From Boswellia sacra (taxonomy: Eukaryota; Streptophyta; Magnoliopsida; Sapindales; Burseraceae): DNA of 64,000 bases. Numbering within the stretch: the stretch's first letter is position 1; each line of letters starts with the position of its first letter. This document shows positions 47,701 through 59,621 of this stretch, piece by piece. Under the pieces are notes generated by a model. That model did not search any database, was not told where the DNA came from, and was given only the letters and a program-made list of their open reading frames with translations. The translations under genes were made by a program, and so were the position numbers. The stretch is from the NCBI GenBank assembly GCA_013180625.2, contig SNVD02013006.1:1-64000 (forward strand), given 5' to 3'.

Positions 47701-50700
47701 AGAGCTTATCTCCTCATTTGTACCATTGAACTGAATTATTGAATGAGCTCAAGGGCATCAATGTTCAACTGTGGAAAAGCTGAGAGCTTGAGACCAGGTT
47801 CCTACTTCTTGACAAGTTCTCAGTGTGCAAGTATAATGTAGAATAGATTAGAAATAAAATTAGGAATTTTATATGAACCTCTATTCTTGGTTCTTGTCAA
47901 TTTAGTCCCCATGGCCAACTATCTTCAACCAAATTCACCCTCACACAACCAAAACAAATGTGAACCTAACCATCACCCCAACAAATATGATATGATGCAA
48001 ACCTTAGAAACTAGGATGAACCTGAGGATGGATGTTATGGAAATCAACAACCATCAATTAATATGTGATGTGAGAGCCTTGAAAGTTAGCTACAAACCCT
48101 CAATAATATCCAATCTCAATTAGCACAACTCCTTGCAAAATAAGAACAAAATATCGAAAATGAACATTTTATGAGGATGATCATGATGATTCTAGTGAAG
48201 ATAATGAAGCAAATAAAATTGATCTTGAAGATGGGCATGAATCTAAAAGTAATATTAATTTCGAGGCTAAGAAGAGTTCTAATAATGATGTAGATCTTAC
48301 ATGTGAAGTTGAAACTAAATATGAAAAAGAGTCTCATGGGATCATTAAAGAAGTTGATTTCATAGGTTGTGAATGCCTCTGGTCTACTAACAGTCTTTCT
48401 TTTGTTTCCTTGCTGAGTAATCAGGAATAAGTTCAGAGAGTGGAATGTGTTCATTGAAAAAGTTGTTTGAAGCTTCCGCTATGCCCTTTTGGGTGAAATA
48501 ATGGACCAACCATATCCTCGTAAATATGGTGGATTACTTGATGTTTAAAATTTCTTCAATTAAAAGTTCTTTGAACCATGTCTTGGCCCATTCTAATTAA
48601 ACATGACAACGCTTTGGAAGAAATATAGTTTCATGTTGCTGCTGAGGCTCTCTAACTTGTTAGTCGGGACTCTGTAATATGTAGATATATATTTGAGTCC
48701 CTCTTCCCTTTCTTTATAAGGCTGATGGCATAGAATGATGATTTATACCAAATTTTATAATAACAAGTCAGATTACAATATATGATCAAAAAGTATATCA
48801 TGTAATATATTTCAGAAATTAGGTGAAATGTGTGTGCACAAACTTCTTTGGCATCTTACAGGCAATACAATCTTGTGGTAGGTATACACGCAGACGTTGC
48901 TGGAGCGAAACATCAATACTGGTCTTCATTTGCACCTCTTCCAGTTGAAATGGTCTTAGCTGCTGGACAAAAAGCAAAAGAGGAGATTTCATCAGGTATA
49001 AATTTTTTCCAGATGCGTGTATTTTGTTACAGGCAGTCCTTCATTCTTAGTTTTGGCTTATACCCCCAGATTTGCAATTGTAAATGGAGTTCTTTGTTTT
49101 TTCTAATCATCATTTGAGTCGTCTTCTTTGAGTGGAGCTGGTGTGGCAGTAATAAGGTTGTGAATACCTCCGGTCTTCTTACAGACTTTCTTTTGTTTCC
49201 TTGCTAAGTAGAGAGCAATGACGCAGAGGAAAGAGATAAAGTTCTACAAGACTTGAAAGAACTTTCTGCAGAGGGGAATATTGAGAATATGCTTTTAGTG
49301 GAGAAAGGTCTGCGGGAACTGGCTTCACTAAAGGTTTTCATCATATACTGGCATTTGACAATTCTACAGACATAAATGTTTAGGAATATCAGGTTTTTGA
49401 ATTGATATGATTAGGCATTGTTCTCTATCTCTTGGAAATCTTTCGATCGATAATGAGGGCTTAAATATTGTATTTTTTTTTGTCTGCATAATGCAGATTG
49501 TCCAAGATATGTTTTCATGTATTGATTCTCTTTCTGCCTTCCCTGAGTCACCTAGGCACGGTTAAATATGCCCTACTGAAATATGAATCTTGCTCCAAAT
49601 CTAATTCAATGTGCTTCCTTTCTTTCTCCTAGAAGCATATTAATTTGTCATTTTATCACTATTTGATTGCTGCATCTTCATATTGTGTCCATAGTAATGA
49701 TTGTATTGGCATCTTCCTGGAACAGCATCCCAGTATGGAGTCTGGATTTTGTTTTTGAAAGTGAATCCTCTGACATCAGTTAATGACTAAAATTACCATC
49801 TCTCTTAATTTTTGAATTTGGCTTCTCACTTGTACATCTTGCCTGTAGGGTTTATTTTGGAGAAAATGTTATTCTTATATTTCTTCAAAAAGTGCAAGAT
49901 TATTTATTATCTACGGGCTTCAAATAAAATTTCTTCAAGATATGACTTGCTCGTATGTCTGGTTTACCGACATATAAACTAATAATATCGGTTATTTTGG
50001 AAATTTCTTTAATTGAATTATAGAAATTTAAAATGTAGTTTGTACATTGGTGAGAGGGTTTATTATCAATAAAGCAGTTGAAGCAATGACATGGTGCACC
50101 AGTAGATTTGTTTTGATACATACAAAGCGGTTGTTTCTTCTTACTAGAATTGTTTATTATTTATTGATTTATTTTATGAAGGTAGAGGATGCAGTAGCAC
50201 TAGCAATGGCTCAACATCGACGGCCAAACCAACTGAAATCTGGTATGCCTGAGCTCTTTATCCTGCATAAAATTTCTCTTATGGATTAATCCATTTCTAT
50301 GTTTTTCATTTTAGAAAGATACTCCAATTTATTTACATAATACCTTGGACATTAAAGAATATGTAAATACTGATTTGAATACTCTCCTCCTTTAATCTTT
50401 GAATTTTACTGCTTGTTTTATTCTATTTATCTTGCAGTTACTTAAGTATCTCAATTTAATTTAATTAATCTATTTGTCAGATCTCTCCTATACAGTATAT
50501 CTAACATAACAAAACAAGATTAAAAACAGTGTCTTATTTCTAGGATTCAGTTTATCATGAGAAATGACTCAATCTGGTGGCTTGACAATTTTTTTTTTTC
50601 CTCTTCTGATCATGTGTGTAGAGGAAGTGAAACTACCAAGCGAGGGCCAGTTTGAAGCATTTGGTAAGTTAAATGGTTTACGCACAATCTAAGCAAAATT

Positions 50701-53030
50701 TTCTTTAAAAGTCACTAGTGGTTTGCAGATAGAGTAATGCTACTCTTACAAACTACTTATACAAACTCACACATACAAACTGGCGTGGCAAAATATGAAT
50801 TTATTTATGCCGCATAATAAGTTAGAGCAACCTCTATATATTATGCACTTGTGCTTTCGTGCTGGAAGGTTGCTGAATTTATTTATGCTTCTGGTGCTTG
50901 AATATTTTTAATTACTTCCCACTATGAAATTTGTTTCTCATATGACTCAATAAAGCACTATTTTTGGGTTCTGTTAATAACTTTCATTTTTTTTTTTAAG
51001 AATTGAGCGAAGAGGAGTCTGAAGATGTACGCTTTAAGCAGGTACGGTGTTCGTTAATAGCGAGTCTCTTTTTTTTTGTTTTTTTTACTCCAGTTTTTCT
51101 AGAAAACTTTTCCCAGTAAGAATTATATTTAACAGATTTTAATTTTGTTTAAGATTTTGCTGGCTTGGATTGTAAAGACTTAGTTGTAGATTTATGTTGT
51201 AGATGTATGAATAAATTGGAGAGACCAATAAAATTAATTTTTATGAATTGTCAGGTAGGCAAGCATTCTATTCCTCCTATTGGACAAATAAAAAAACACA
51301 TGATATATGTGATAACAATTTCTCATTAAATCTAAAACTTTTTATCTTTCCAATTTCCATTTAAACAACAAAAATTTTTGCGAAACGATGGAAACCATTG
51401 GGGAATTTCATATCCTTCAAAAGTCTACGAATTTTATGAAGTGGCTGGGGGAATTAGTAGCATTATGAGGAATTTCGATGATCTTGCTGGAGGATTTAAT
51501 CATGTAATATCTGTATAAAATAGTATAGAAACTTGGCCAATACAAGTTCTAGTAGCAGGAGTGCAATGTGCTTTAAGTTCTTTGAAGTATCATAGTCAAC
51601 ATTGAAAAGTATTGACAATGAAGTCCACATGATCATGTTCCGATGAGATCTTATGCCATATGACTAATTTTAGCACCAATTTCAGCAAATAAAGTAGATA
51701 TAGGATTTGTTACCTCAAGCAGTATCATGAGCCAGTGTGCCGATGGATAAAAGGATGTAACACATTGAATAAGCATAAAGAGTTAGATTCAAGTTTTTTA
51801 TACCTAGGCAGAGTATACCCAAGTTTTCACTTTTTTCTGGAAAAATAGTTATATTTTGAAAAATTACGATTGCTACCCTAATTTTCCTAATATAAATATA
51901 ATACTCGATAGCGTGATACATTCTCCTAATATAAATATAATTCTCAAAAACGTGGCAACAAGCAAGATTTTTCCCCCAAAAAAAAACTAAAATTAAAATT
52001 TCCGTTGCCGGGAATCGAACCCGGGTCTTTATAATTTTCTTACATAGAATGGATTGTGCTTTCAAAGTTTTTTGCAAGTCGATGCGTTGTGTTTTAATAG
52101 GATCCTGTCTGCTGTAATTTGGAGAGGCTAATGTTTATGACTCTGTGATATACTCATGTAGGCTTGGCTTCTATATTTTTGGAGAAGAGCTGTAAAACAT
52201 GGGCTGGAATCTGACATAGCAGATGATCGATTGCAATTCTGGATTGAGCACACCAATCGCTGTTCCACCTCACATGATGCAGTTGATGGTACTCTTTCTA
52301 TCTTCTTCTCTTTCTCAAAAATAACATCGTCGTTATGAAGCTTAAAACTATGGAAGGTCATGTATGGAAGTTAATTTGAGAACTTCAGTCAAAAAACTAA
52401 AAAATTACCAATTTCTTGAAGCTGAGAAATAGTCTATCTTAATTTTTGTTCTTGTTTTTATTGCCTAAGCCATGGGCTGCTTAAAAACTCAATATTATTA
52501 GACAGTATGGTCAAAAAAAAGTCTATTAAGGTATCAAATTATTGTTGAGTATTATGCTTTCATATATAAAGAAGATTTAGGTAAAATTTGGTGATTGATT
52601 TGAAGTTGTGGAGCACATTTTAATTTTTAAATATGTTGCTATCTCTAAAAAAAAAAAATATCTCTGGCCTTGAAAAGCAAAAATGAAGAGAATCCTAACT
52701 CTTTTTTAACATGGTATAAGGTAAAGATCTTATTGGGTTTCATTTCTTATAAAATAAAGTCTTCTCGTATAGAATTTTTCCTGAAAACGAAATATTTGCT
52801 CCGTAGTAGACTGATACTCTTTTATGGTTCTAAGAAAGCTTATTATTCAATGATTTGGTTGATGCACTTGTAAAATATTTATTATACATAGGAGTTGAGT
52901 TTAGTGTTATTGTACAGTTGAAAGAGGGCTAATGGAGATGAGGAGGATCGGCCTTGAAAGCCAGTTATGGCATGCATCTCGCAAAGGGCTGGATCAGGAC
53001 CCAAGATCACAACTCGAGTCCGACTTCTGA
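41778..53030 (+). CDS. SCD2: SCD2-like coiled-coil protein, 19 exons, 839 aa
   Basis: Exons: 41778-42068, 42214-42354, 42636-42773, 43172-43297, 43704-43853, 44268-44417, 44797-44937, 45468-45623, 46300-46655, 46902-46980, 47256-47366, 47458-47518, 48882-48995, 49212-49333, 50182-50242, 50622-50663, 51001-51041, 52162-52288, 52918-53030. They sum to 2520 bases and stay in frame. The start gives [17 protein letters not shown], then [16 protein letters not shown] and an acidic run of D. The C-terminal half (about 577-839) follows Arabidopsis STOMATAL CYTOKINESIS DEFECTIVE 2: [81 protein letters not shown] and ending QLESDF. SCD2 acts with SCD1 in clathrin-linked membrane traffic and cytokinesis; that role is inferred here by family. 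Odd points: exons 2-8 are a tandem array, most of the central coiled coil is absent, and two introns begin with GC. Confidence 0.88.
42214..45623 (+). repeat. Tandem array of seven related exons (exons 2-8 of the SCD2-like gene)
   Basis: Exons of 141, 138, 126, 150, 150, 141 and 156 bases, all multiples of three with phase-0 ends. Exons 3-8 start (T/S)K-T and most follow TKTTPQ; then comes an acidic stretch with DYDYSRVSG, then SIGLAGGR-(S/A)MRSPSPM, ending just before the donor. Exon 2 has the same C-terminal motif with a different start, and exon 1 ends in [17 protein letters not shown]. The introns before exons 4-7 also match each other (ttctatattgactta...aagtgcag), and exon starts are about 530-565 bp apart, so exon plus intron was the unit copied. 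Confidence 0.92.
50728..50820. repeat. MITE end fragment in intron 16 of the SCD2-like gene
   Basis: gagtaatgctactcttacaaactacttatacaaac followed, after a gap, by ggcgtggcaaaatatg resembles the left half of the MITE at 39203. No matching right end was seen nearby. Confidence 0.35.
51997..52028 (-). other. 3' fragment of a tRNA-Glu-like gene in intron 17
   Basis: On the minus strand GACCCGGGTTCGATTCCC followed by GGCAACGGAA is the T-arm plus 3' acceptor strand of a plant tRNA-Glu. Upstream on that strand the sequence is AT-rich and forms no D-arm or anticodon arm, so this is a fragment and not a working tRNA gene. A run of T follows about 15 bases downstream. Confidence 0.6.
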
Positions 53031-56000
53031 TCATAACATAAATCATACATTTTTTCAAGCTTCTATCTTCATGTTGATGTTGATGTTGTAACGTGAGAAT
53101 CTCTTCAACTTCATCCTATATAATCTCTTACTCTTATCATGCCTAAAATTTTGATTATGGTGCCTCCCAGAAGATTTTAGGAGACCTTAATTATTTTTTA
53201 CCGCTAATCTTGCATAGATTATAGAAGTTGAACACCATTTATTTATTTATTTTTCTATCTTCCTCTTTACTCTCTTTCCATATATCTCATCTTTTTCCCT
53301 CTCCATGTAGGAATTAGAAGATGTTTCAACAACCCAAAAATTCTCAAAACTACGGGTTAAACCCTTAAACTCTTAGCTAAAAGTTAAATATGGAGTATGC
53401 ATTAAAAAAAAAAAAAAAAAAAAAGCCTGACCTGCTCTTGGAGGCTCAGTAAGCCTAGAATAATTTTCTTGAGAAAATAGTTAAACCCTTTTTTTATTAT
53501 TATTTAACCAAATATTAGAGTTGTCAAACAAATAAAGTTGGTTTGTTAGATGATTTGACAATTTTATGATCAATGTTAAATTTGTCAAACGATATGTTAA
53601 ATTGTTAAATAAACATCTACATTTGAGGAATTAGAGGCAAATTTGAATTTAACACTCAATTTGATGTCCAGGCATCAAAATTTTCTTAAAATCCCTTCAA
53701 CTCCGGGCTATGTTTTTAAATAATTTTCCCAAATGTTTAACATTGATATTATGATGCTTAGATTAATAATTAAACTCATCCGATTTTTTCAAAGTTTTGT
53801 TCGATGGCTTCTCTGAATATGAGATGTATGTACGTGTCAATCATTAATTAGCAAATGCTAGTTTTTTGGTTTGTCCCCAGGTCTAGGATGGAATTTCTAG
53901 TTAAAGTGGGGTTTCTTGGTCAGTTTTTAAATCAAATAGAGTTTTACGCGAAACTCCTAGGAATTTCCCCTCGCTTGTCATTTAAAGGTTTGTTAGTAGT
54001 TGGCAGAGAGTCAAGAGGCTTCAATTGAAGTACCAACTCATGACTTAATGGTTAAATCAACTAAAAATTTTGTAAATTTGTGTAACATGTTTATGCGTGC
54101 AAATATAAATAAATGTGCGGAAGAGTATAAATAAATTACGAAAATAAGTAAAGGATCAGTTTTTACAGAAAAAATTATGCACATGATCTGAACAAATTGT
54201 ATAATATTAGTATTACTCCGTGGACTTGTTAATTTAATAAGGAGTTATACTATTTAAACCTCGCCCATGGTCTAAATAGCCCCATCTCTATCAAAAATGA
54301 GGGTAAAACAGTAAAAAAAAAGGAGACTAATTTCTGCGGTACTTTTCTTGTTTTAAGACCAGCTTCTGTTTTAATTCTGAAGCATTATCAGTTTTGAGCT
54401 TAATTTATGCACCAAATCTTAATTCTGAATTTGAACTCCATAGCAAGCTCAATGCCAAGTCCTACTTTTTATGCGACTTCATAGGCTACTTTCGACTTTA
54501 TTAATCCTATCCTTGATTATTAATTTACCTACCCTTTATAATATGTATCATACTCCATTCACAAACATCGATAAATCTCACATCCTGTTCCTTACCAATA
54601 ACTACTGTAAAACTATAAGATTATTTTTCTCCGCAACTTAAATTGAAAACAAAGTTGAAAAAAATACAATTTTCTGTTTAAGAGGTATTAGAGTTGCTGA
54701 CAATGATATGAGATAAAGCTTATGACGTTTGCTGCCAGCCATTCTGATTCTGGGAAGATTAAATGGGTTAAAATCACAATTTTACCCCTATCAGCTTAGA
54801 AGATAGGGTTGTCTAGTTTATCGGAGGATTCAAATACTAACACTCTTTAATGAGATATTAATAGGGGTAAATTAGACTTATATCCATATCCCCTTATAAG
54901 ATTGAAAATTACAAATTGTCCCTTAAAATTCGAATCTTATTATGAACTTAAACGGTGAAAAAGTAAAATTGAAAACAAAAATAAAAAAAAAACTGAAAAC
55001 TAACAAAATAATAATTAAAAATAATATAAATATTAAATAATAATTATTATAAAAATCAATAATTAAATAATTATAGATTTGATAAATAATAACTTTTACT
55101 ATAAATATTTATTGAAAAAAAAAACCAAATTGAACCACTCCTTTCCGTCTTTAAGCCACGCCCAGCACCAATTAAACTTTTTTCTCTTCCATCTCTTCCA
55201 AAGCCACGATCGTCTTCCTCACCTCCAAATTCTGAACTTCCTCTTTGAACCCACCAATAATTAGTCGACATTTCATCGACAACCTAAACAGCAAAACATC
55301 CTTCATCGCCGCAAATCAAACATGATACAAAGTTAATTCACCTCACCTCCACTCCCTCCTCCTTCATCGCCGCCTCAATCCTCAATCCTCAATCCTCAAT
55401 CAAACCTAAAAGCAAATCATACTCACCCAACATCAAATCCAAACGCATATCGATGGTAGACGGAGTTAGATGCTGAGACAGAAAGGTTGGATTTTGTTTT
55501 GGACTTTGATTTCAGTTTGGGTTTTGACTTCGGTTTTGGGTTTTGATTTCCGTGGAATCGGATTTGAATTTCGATTTTGGTTTTGATTTCGGTTGTAGCT
55601 TGTTTTGGGTTTTGGTTTTTGGGCATAGGATTCAATAAGGTTTAGAGGGTGAGTTGCGATTTGGGTGGTTTTATGTTCTAGAATCTGTGGAGTGGTGGCA
55701 GAGATGTGCTGCGTTGATGGAGGCTTGCGTTAGGGTCAGGGATTTGGCAAATTTGATTTAAATTTAAATTTGGGGATTAAATTTAACTTTTAAATATAAT
55801 TAGAGATGTGGCAAATTAAAATAATTAAACAAGGGCTATTTTAGTTATATTGTGAAGTTTATATTCTCTCTCTTGGTTATGGGTTGTTTTACCGTCTAAA
55901 TTAATTATTATACAGTAAATGGAGGGATACTTTATAAATTTTAATATCATAACAGGGAATGGTTGTTAAGTTTAATCTCATGGGATAATATGTATATTTT

Positions 56001-56410
56001 TTTATAAATTTTATATTTTTATTTTTAATTAAATTTTAAAATATATAATTAATTTTAAATTATTTTAAATTTTAAAAAAATATATAACTAAAATTAAATA
56101 TAAATTATATTAAAAAATATTCAACATAACAACGGAGTCATAATTTTTTTCATTAAATATTATTTTGTACCCACCGGACCTAAGCCGAAACGCAAACCCA
56201 CAGCGGCTTTCTTAACCTACACCTACTGCCTAGTGCAGAACGTGCAGGAAAGGCCTAGAAAATTACAACTGCGCGATTTGAAATCTATCCTCCAACAGAT
56301 ATATTGAAATGACCATCGAAACCTTTAGAGACCATCGCGAACGTTCCTAATCGCTAATCCTGGAGCTGGTTAGTTTACGAAAACTCATCGAAAAATGATT
56401 ATTTATTTAT
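53031..56410. other. Intergenic region between the SCD2-like gene and CSD1
   Basis: Includes the 3' UTR of the SCD2-like gene at its left edge, a long A-run (about 53402-53424), and long AT-rich non-coding stretches. A GC-richer block (about 55100-55740) has three copies of ctcaatc near 55376-55398 and a degenerate run on the theme gttttgatttcgg (55490-55620). The motifs aaacggtgaaaaa (54950) and, reversed, agacggtaaaaca (about 55885) may be the ends of an old Mutator-like element spanning that block; this is weak. No gene supported. Confidence 0.4.
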
Positions 56411-56415
56411 AAATT

Positions 56416-56617
56416 GAGTAATGTTATTTATATAAATTATTTATATAAATTTATATAATAATTATATTATTTATAATAATTAATATTATTTATAATAATT
56501 AATATTATTTATTATTAATATAAATTTATTAAATTATTATATTTATTTATTTTATTTTATTTTATTTTATTAATTTAAAAAAATAAATTTATATAAATAA
56601 TTTATAAGAGCAATTAA
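56416..56617. mobile_element. AT-rich palindromic MITE just upstream of the CSD1 core promoter
   Basis: The left arm and the reversed right arm share tataaattatttatataaat, with gagtaatg at one edge and the reverse of caattaata at the other. The middle is almost pure A and T. It ends about 65 bp before the CSD1 TATA motif. The ends resemble the MITE at 39203. Exact boundaries and target duplication are unclear. Confidence 0.5.
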
Positions 56618-56678
56618 TATATAAGGGTAGCCTTTCTCTTATAAAACATTGGCCCTTTCTTGCTCGCACGCTTGCGCT

Positions 56679-56760
56679 TTTATAAGGGGGTCAAAACGCA
56701 TCAACCAACCACTCACTCGTTCACTCTCTGCAAAGCTCTTTCTCAAAGGGGTGTTCTGGG
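56679..56760 (+). promoter_or_regulatory. CSD1 TATA box and 5' UTR exon 1
   Basis: A TATA motif tttataagg lies at 56679-56687. Transcription would then start near 56710-56720, in the pyrimidine-rich stretch aaccactcactcgttcactc. The first exon is non-coding and ends ...aaaggggtgttctggg at 56760. The donor gtactt at 56761 is preferred over gtgttc at 56751, because only the former builds the miR398 site when joined to 57444. Confidence 0.65.
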
Positions 56761-57321
56761 GTACTTTTCATCCTTATCCTACTTGACTTGAAGTTGATTA
56801 TGATCTGATTAATTTGTAGATTGTTGTATATGTTGAGATGAATATTGATCTCTTGATTGTGTCTTACAAGATCTGAGATTGACCTTTAGATTTCATTGTT
56901 TTGGTGTGTATATTCGTGGGTTCAAGTGTTTGTCCACAGATCTCATCAGCTTTTTCTGAAGCTGAGTTAAGTGATGATGACTGTGATTTTTATAATTTAT
57001 AATTTATGAAACTTTTTTTTTAATCAACAATCTTTTGGGTTTGGGTTGTTCTAATCAGTTGTCATGGAGCTCCGATAGTGGTTATTTGAAGCTAGGATAG
57101 AACTGATTTATTCCCATCCGGGCATTTAATGAAAAGGGAGAAAGAGGGTAAAGAAAGGATTTTTATTAATTTACTTATTTTCAGTTAATTAGTAATTGAA
57201 TTTAGATGATACTGATTTTTGGTTTGAAAAAATAAATCTTTGTTTGACCATTTTCAGTGTTATATTTGCTTCAGTACTTTTGACAGGCTGATTATAATCT
57301 TATAACTGGTGTCACTCTGTC

Positions 57322-57355
<34 letters not shown>

Positions 57356-57449
57356 GTTCCTCCTGTTGGTGGTACTGCTGTTTATGTATGCTGATTCCTA
57401 TGTCTTGATTATAACATATGTAGATAAATATTTGTTTTTTTAGATCACA
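56746..57449 (+). promoter_or_regulatory. Likely miR398 target site, split by the 5' UTR intron
   Basis: Spliced leader sequence: 15 bases from exon 1 (56746-56760, aaggggtgttctggg) joined to atcaca (57444-57449), eight bases before the start codon. Arabidopsis CSD1 has a miR398 site in the same place, just before the ATG, with the same aagggg start and atcaca end. Compared with perfect complementarity I count four mismatches and one G:U pair. In the genome and in unspliced RNA the two halves are 683 bases apart. Confidence 0.65.
56761..57443 (+). other. 5' UTR intron of CSD1
   Basis: Runs from gtactttt to tttttttag, 683 bp, T-rich as plant introns are. Contains a GT microsatellite of about 14 repeats (about 57325-57352). 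Cytosolic Cu/Zn SOD genes of plants commonly have a leader intron at this place. Confidence 0.75.
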
Positions 57450-57456
57450 TCGAACA

Positions 57457-59127
57457 ATGGTGAAAGCTGTTGCGGTTCTTACCGGCTCTGAGGGTGTCAA
57501 GGGTACCGTTAACTTCACCCAGGAAGGAGATGGTAGTTTAATCTTTTATAAGTTGGTACTCAATCTTATTGATTGTTTTCATGCCTAAAGTAATCATTTT
57601 AATTGTTCTTTTTCCAGGTCCTACCACTGTTACTGGAAGCCTTTCGGGCCTTACGCCTGGACTTCATGGATTCCATGTTCATGCTCTTGGTGACACTACA
57701 AATGGCTGCATGTCAACTGGTATTGGTTGCCCATTGACTAGTAATTTCTGTGCTCATTGGTTGGTGGTCAACTGTGGGGAGTCAGTGAATTATGAACCCC
57801 CCATGCTTTCACATATTGATTGTTGTATTCAATATTTTGCTCTTTATTTTGTAGGACCGCATTTTAATCCTGCTGGGAAAGAACATGGTGCCCCAGAGGA
57901 TGAGAATCGTCATGCTGGTGATCTAGGAAACGTCAATGTTGGTGATGATGGTAAGCATGTATTGTATATATGAATTTTCTTGTTTCATTCCATTATTTTG
58001 TTTGATATATTTTGTGTCATTAACCCTTTCTGGTTTTAATGTGGTTCAGGCACTGTTAGTTTTACAATCGTTGACAAGCAGGTTTTTGTTTCATCTCCTT
58101 ATAAATATTATCTTTTGTTCGTTTCATTGAATCATGGACCCAAGTCCAATGAACTTCTGTTCTTCTCTTTTCAAGTAACTTTATTATATGTTTGCAGATT
58201 CCTCTTTGCGGACCAAATTCCATTGTTGGAAGGGCTGTAGTTGTTCATGCTGATCCTGATGATCTTGGCAAGGGTAATATATAGAAGTCCCCAACTTATG
58301 AGGCTCTTTATAAGTTTAAGGAGTAAAGCAGCGTTAGTTAAGGCTATAATAAAATGTTTCAGATTAAGTGTATGATTCCTTGGGTCACGTTCTCTTGGAT
58401 AGACTGTTGTTGTTTACAAAATTGGTGTCAACTTGTGTGATTAGTGAATCATGTTTATCCTTAGGTAAAAAACAAAGTTATATATAAGTTGGTCATTTTT
58501 GTCTTTGCCAAGAGGCAATCATTATTATGTTAGTCTCTGCATGGTGGCATACTTTTTATTGATTCAAGTCCTTTTGAACTGCTTGAAAATAGATTTAATT
58601 TGTATATGTTGATTGCAACGACTTCTCTGTGATAGCCCACATACAATATCTGTGATATCTTTCCTGCTTCGAAAATATATTTATGTGTGCTTTTATGAGT
58701 TCAGGTGGGCATGAGCTTAGCAAAACCACGGGAAATGCTGGTGGCAGAGTAGCTTGCGGTTAGTATTTAGCCCTTCTTTTCTTTTTAATTTTTCAGAAGA
58801 AGTATACTTCCTTAATAACTTGGAACAAAAATGTTCTCATTCTTTTGAGAGGATCATGTGGTTTTGCAACTTACGTTCCTCTTCTATTACCTTCTTCACT
58901 TGCAAACATGGATGAATTCTATTTGCTGTCTTATGTCATTTAAATTGTTTTCATATGCATAATGTTCTTGATGATTGTTCGTGTCAAACCAAAAAAAAAA
59001 AAGAATTTCTTGATGACTGTTGATGCAACAATCTTCACTCACTGAAAATGTAAAAATTGGACATGTTTTATGATCGTTGACAAATTTTACTTGTGTCTCT
59101 GCAGGTGTTATTGGTCTCCAAGCATAA
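57457..59127 (+). CDS. CSD1: Cytosolic Cu/Zn superoxide dismutase, 7 coding exons, 152 aa
   Basis: Coding exons: 57457-57532, 57618-57719, 57855-57950, 58050-58081, 58198-58273, 58705-58758, 59105-59127 (459 bases). All introns are GT-AG. It converts superoxide to oxygen and hydrogen peroxide. It has no transit peptide and starts [16 protein letters not shown], so it is the cytosolic form, not the chloroplast one. Copper ligands are H45, H47, H62 and H119; zinc ligands are H62, H70, H79 and D82. The disulfide pair is C56-C145 and the active-site arginine is R142. The length of 152 is the normal one for the family. Every element needed for activity is present. Leader intron and probable miR398 control are described separately. 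Confidence 0.97.
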
Positions 59128-59621
59128 ACAACGACCTCCTCCTCCTGCTAGGACTATAATAAATACATGATAAATGATGTTCAGTATAATTTAGCCCATC
59201 TGCTTGAGAATGACTTTTTGAACCCATTGCCCTGAATAAGAAGGGCTCAAACTTTGTTGTGTATTTTGGTTGGATGGTTGTGTTAGCTCTAATTGTGTGG
59301 TTTCTTTTGCCATCACTTGAATGTATGTCCATCTACTTTCCTTGACAATCGCACTGTGTCTTTTGGCGACTATTTTTCTTTCTGGGCATGCATTTGATGT
59401 GATATTGATTGTTATCTTTGCCAACTGAGTGGAAACAGACAGGCCAAGCAGCTTCAATGCTGTGGCCTTAGCCGCAGAACCAAACTTTATATAATTCAGC
59501 TTAGCACGACAAACCATTGTTGGAGGATAGTCTCTCTTTATGATGTGTTTTTTACCAATATTGTGACGCTTCTTATTACTGCTCCAAACGCTTTAAGCAA
59601 ATGGTTCGTTGACTGCACCCC
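59128..59621. other. CSD1 3' UTR and short spacer to the hAT element
   Basis: A polyadenylation-type signal aataaa lies at about 59158, some 30 bases past the stop, with aataag near 59236 as a second choice. The rest, to the G-rich start of the hAT element, is non-coding; minus-strand frames here look like chance. Confidence 0.55.

Noticed and set aside
47887..48123. 78-aa frame in intron 12 of the SCD2-like gene, at first taken for a retroelement gag piece
   Set aside because: No convincing gag motif, and the exon 12 to exon 13 junction reads correctly without it.
51997..52110. Complete tRNA-Glu gene
   Set aside because: Only the 3' 28 or so bases fit; no anticodon arm or 5' acceptor strand is present.
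55423..55635. 70-aa minus-strand frame rich in K, P, N and Q
   Set aside because: Reads a degenerate short tandem repeat (gttttgatttcgg theme).
57312..57518. 68-aa minus-strand frame ending in a TH repeat
   Set aside because: Produced by the GT microsatellite of the CSD1 leader intron.
59108..59517. Minus-strand frames of 74 and 108 aa after CSD1
   Set aside because: Overlap the CSD1 3' UTR; no family likeness.
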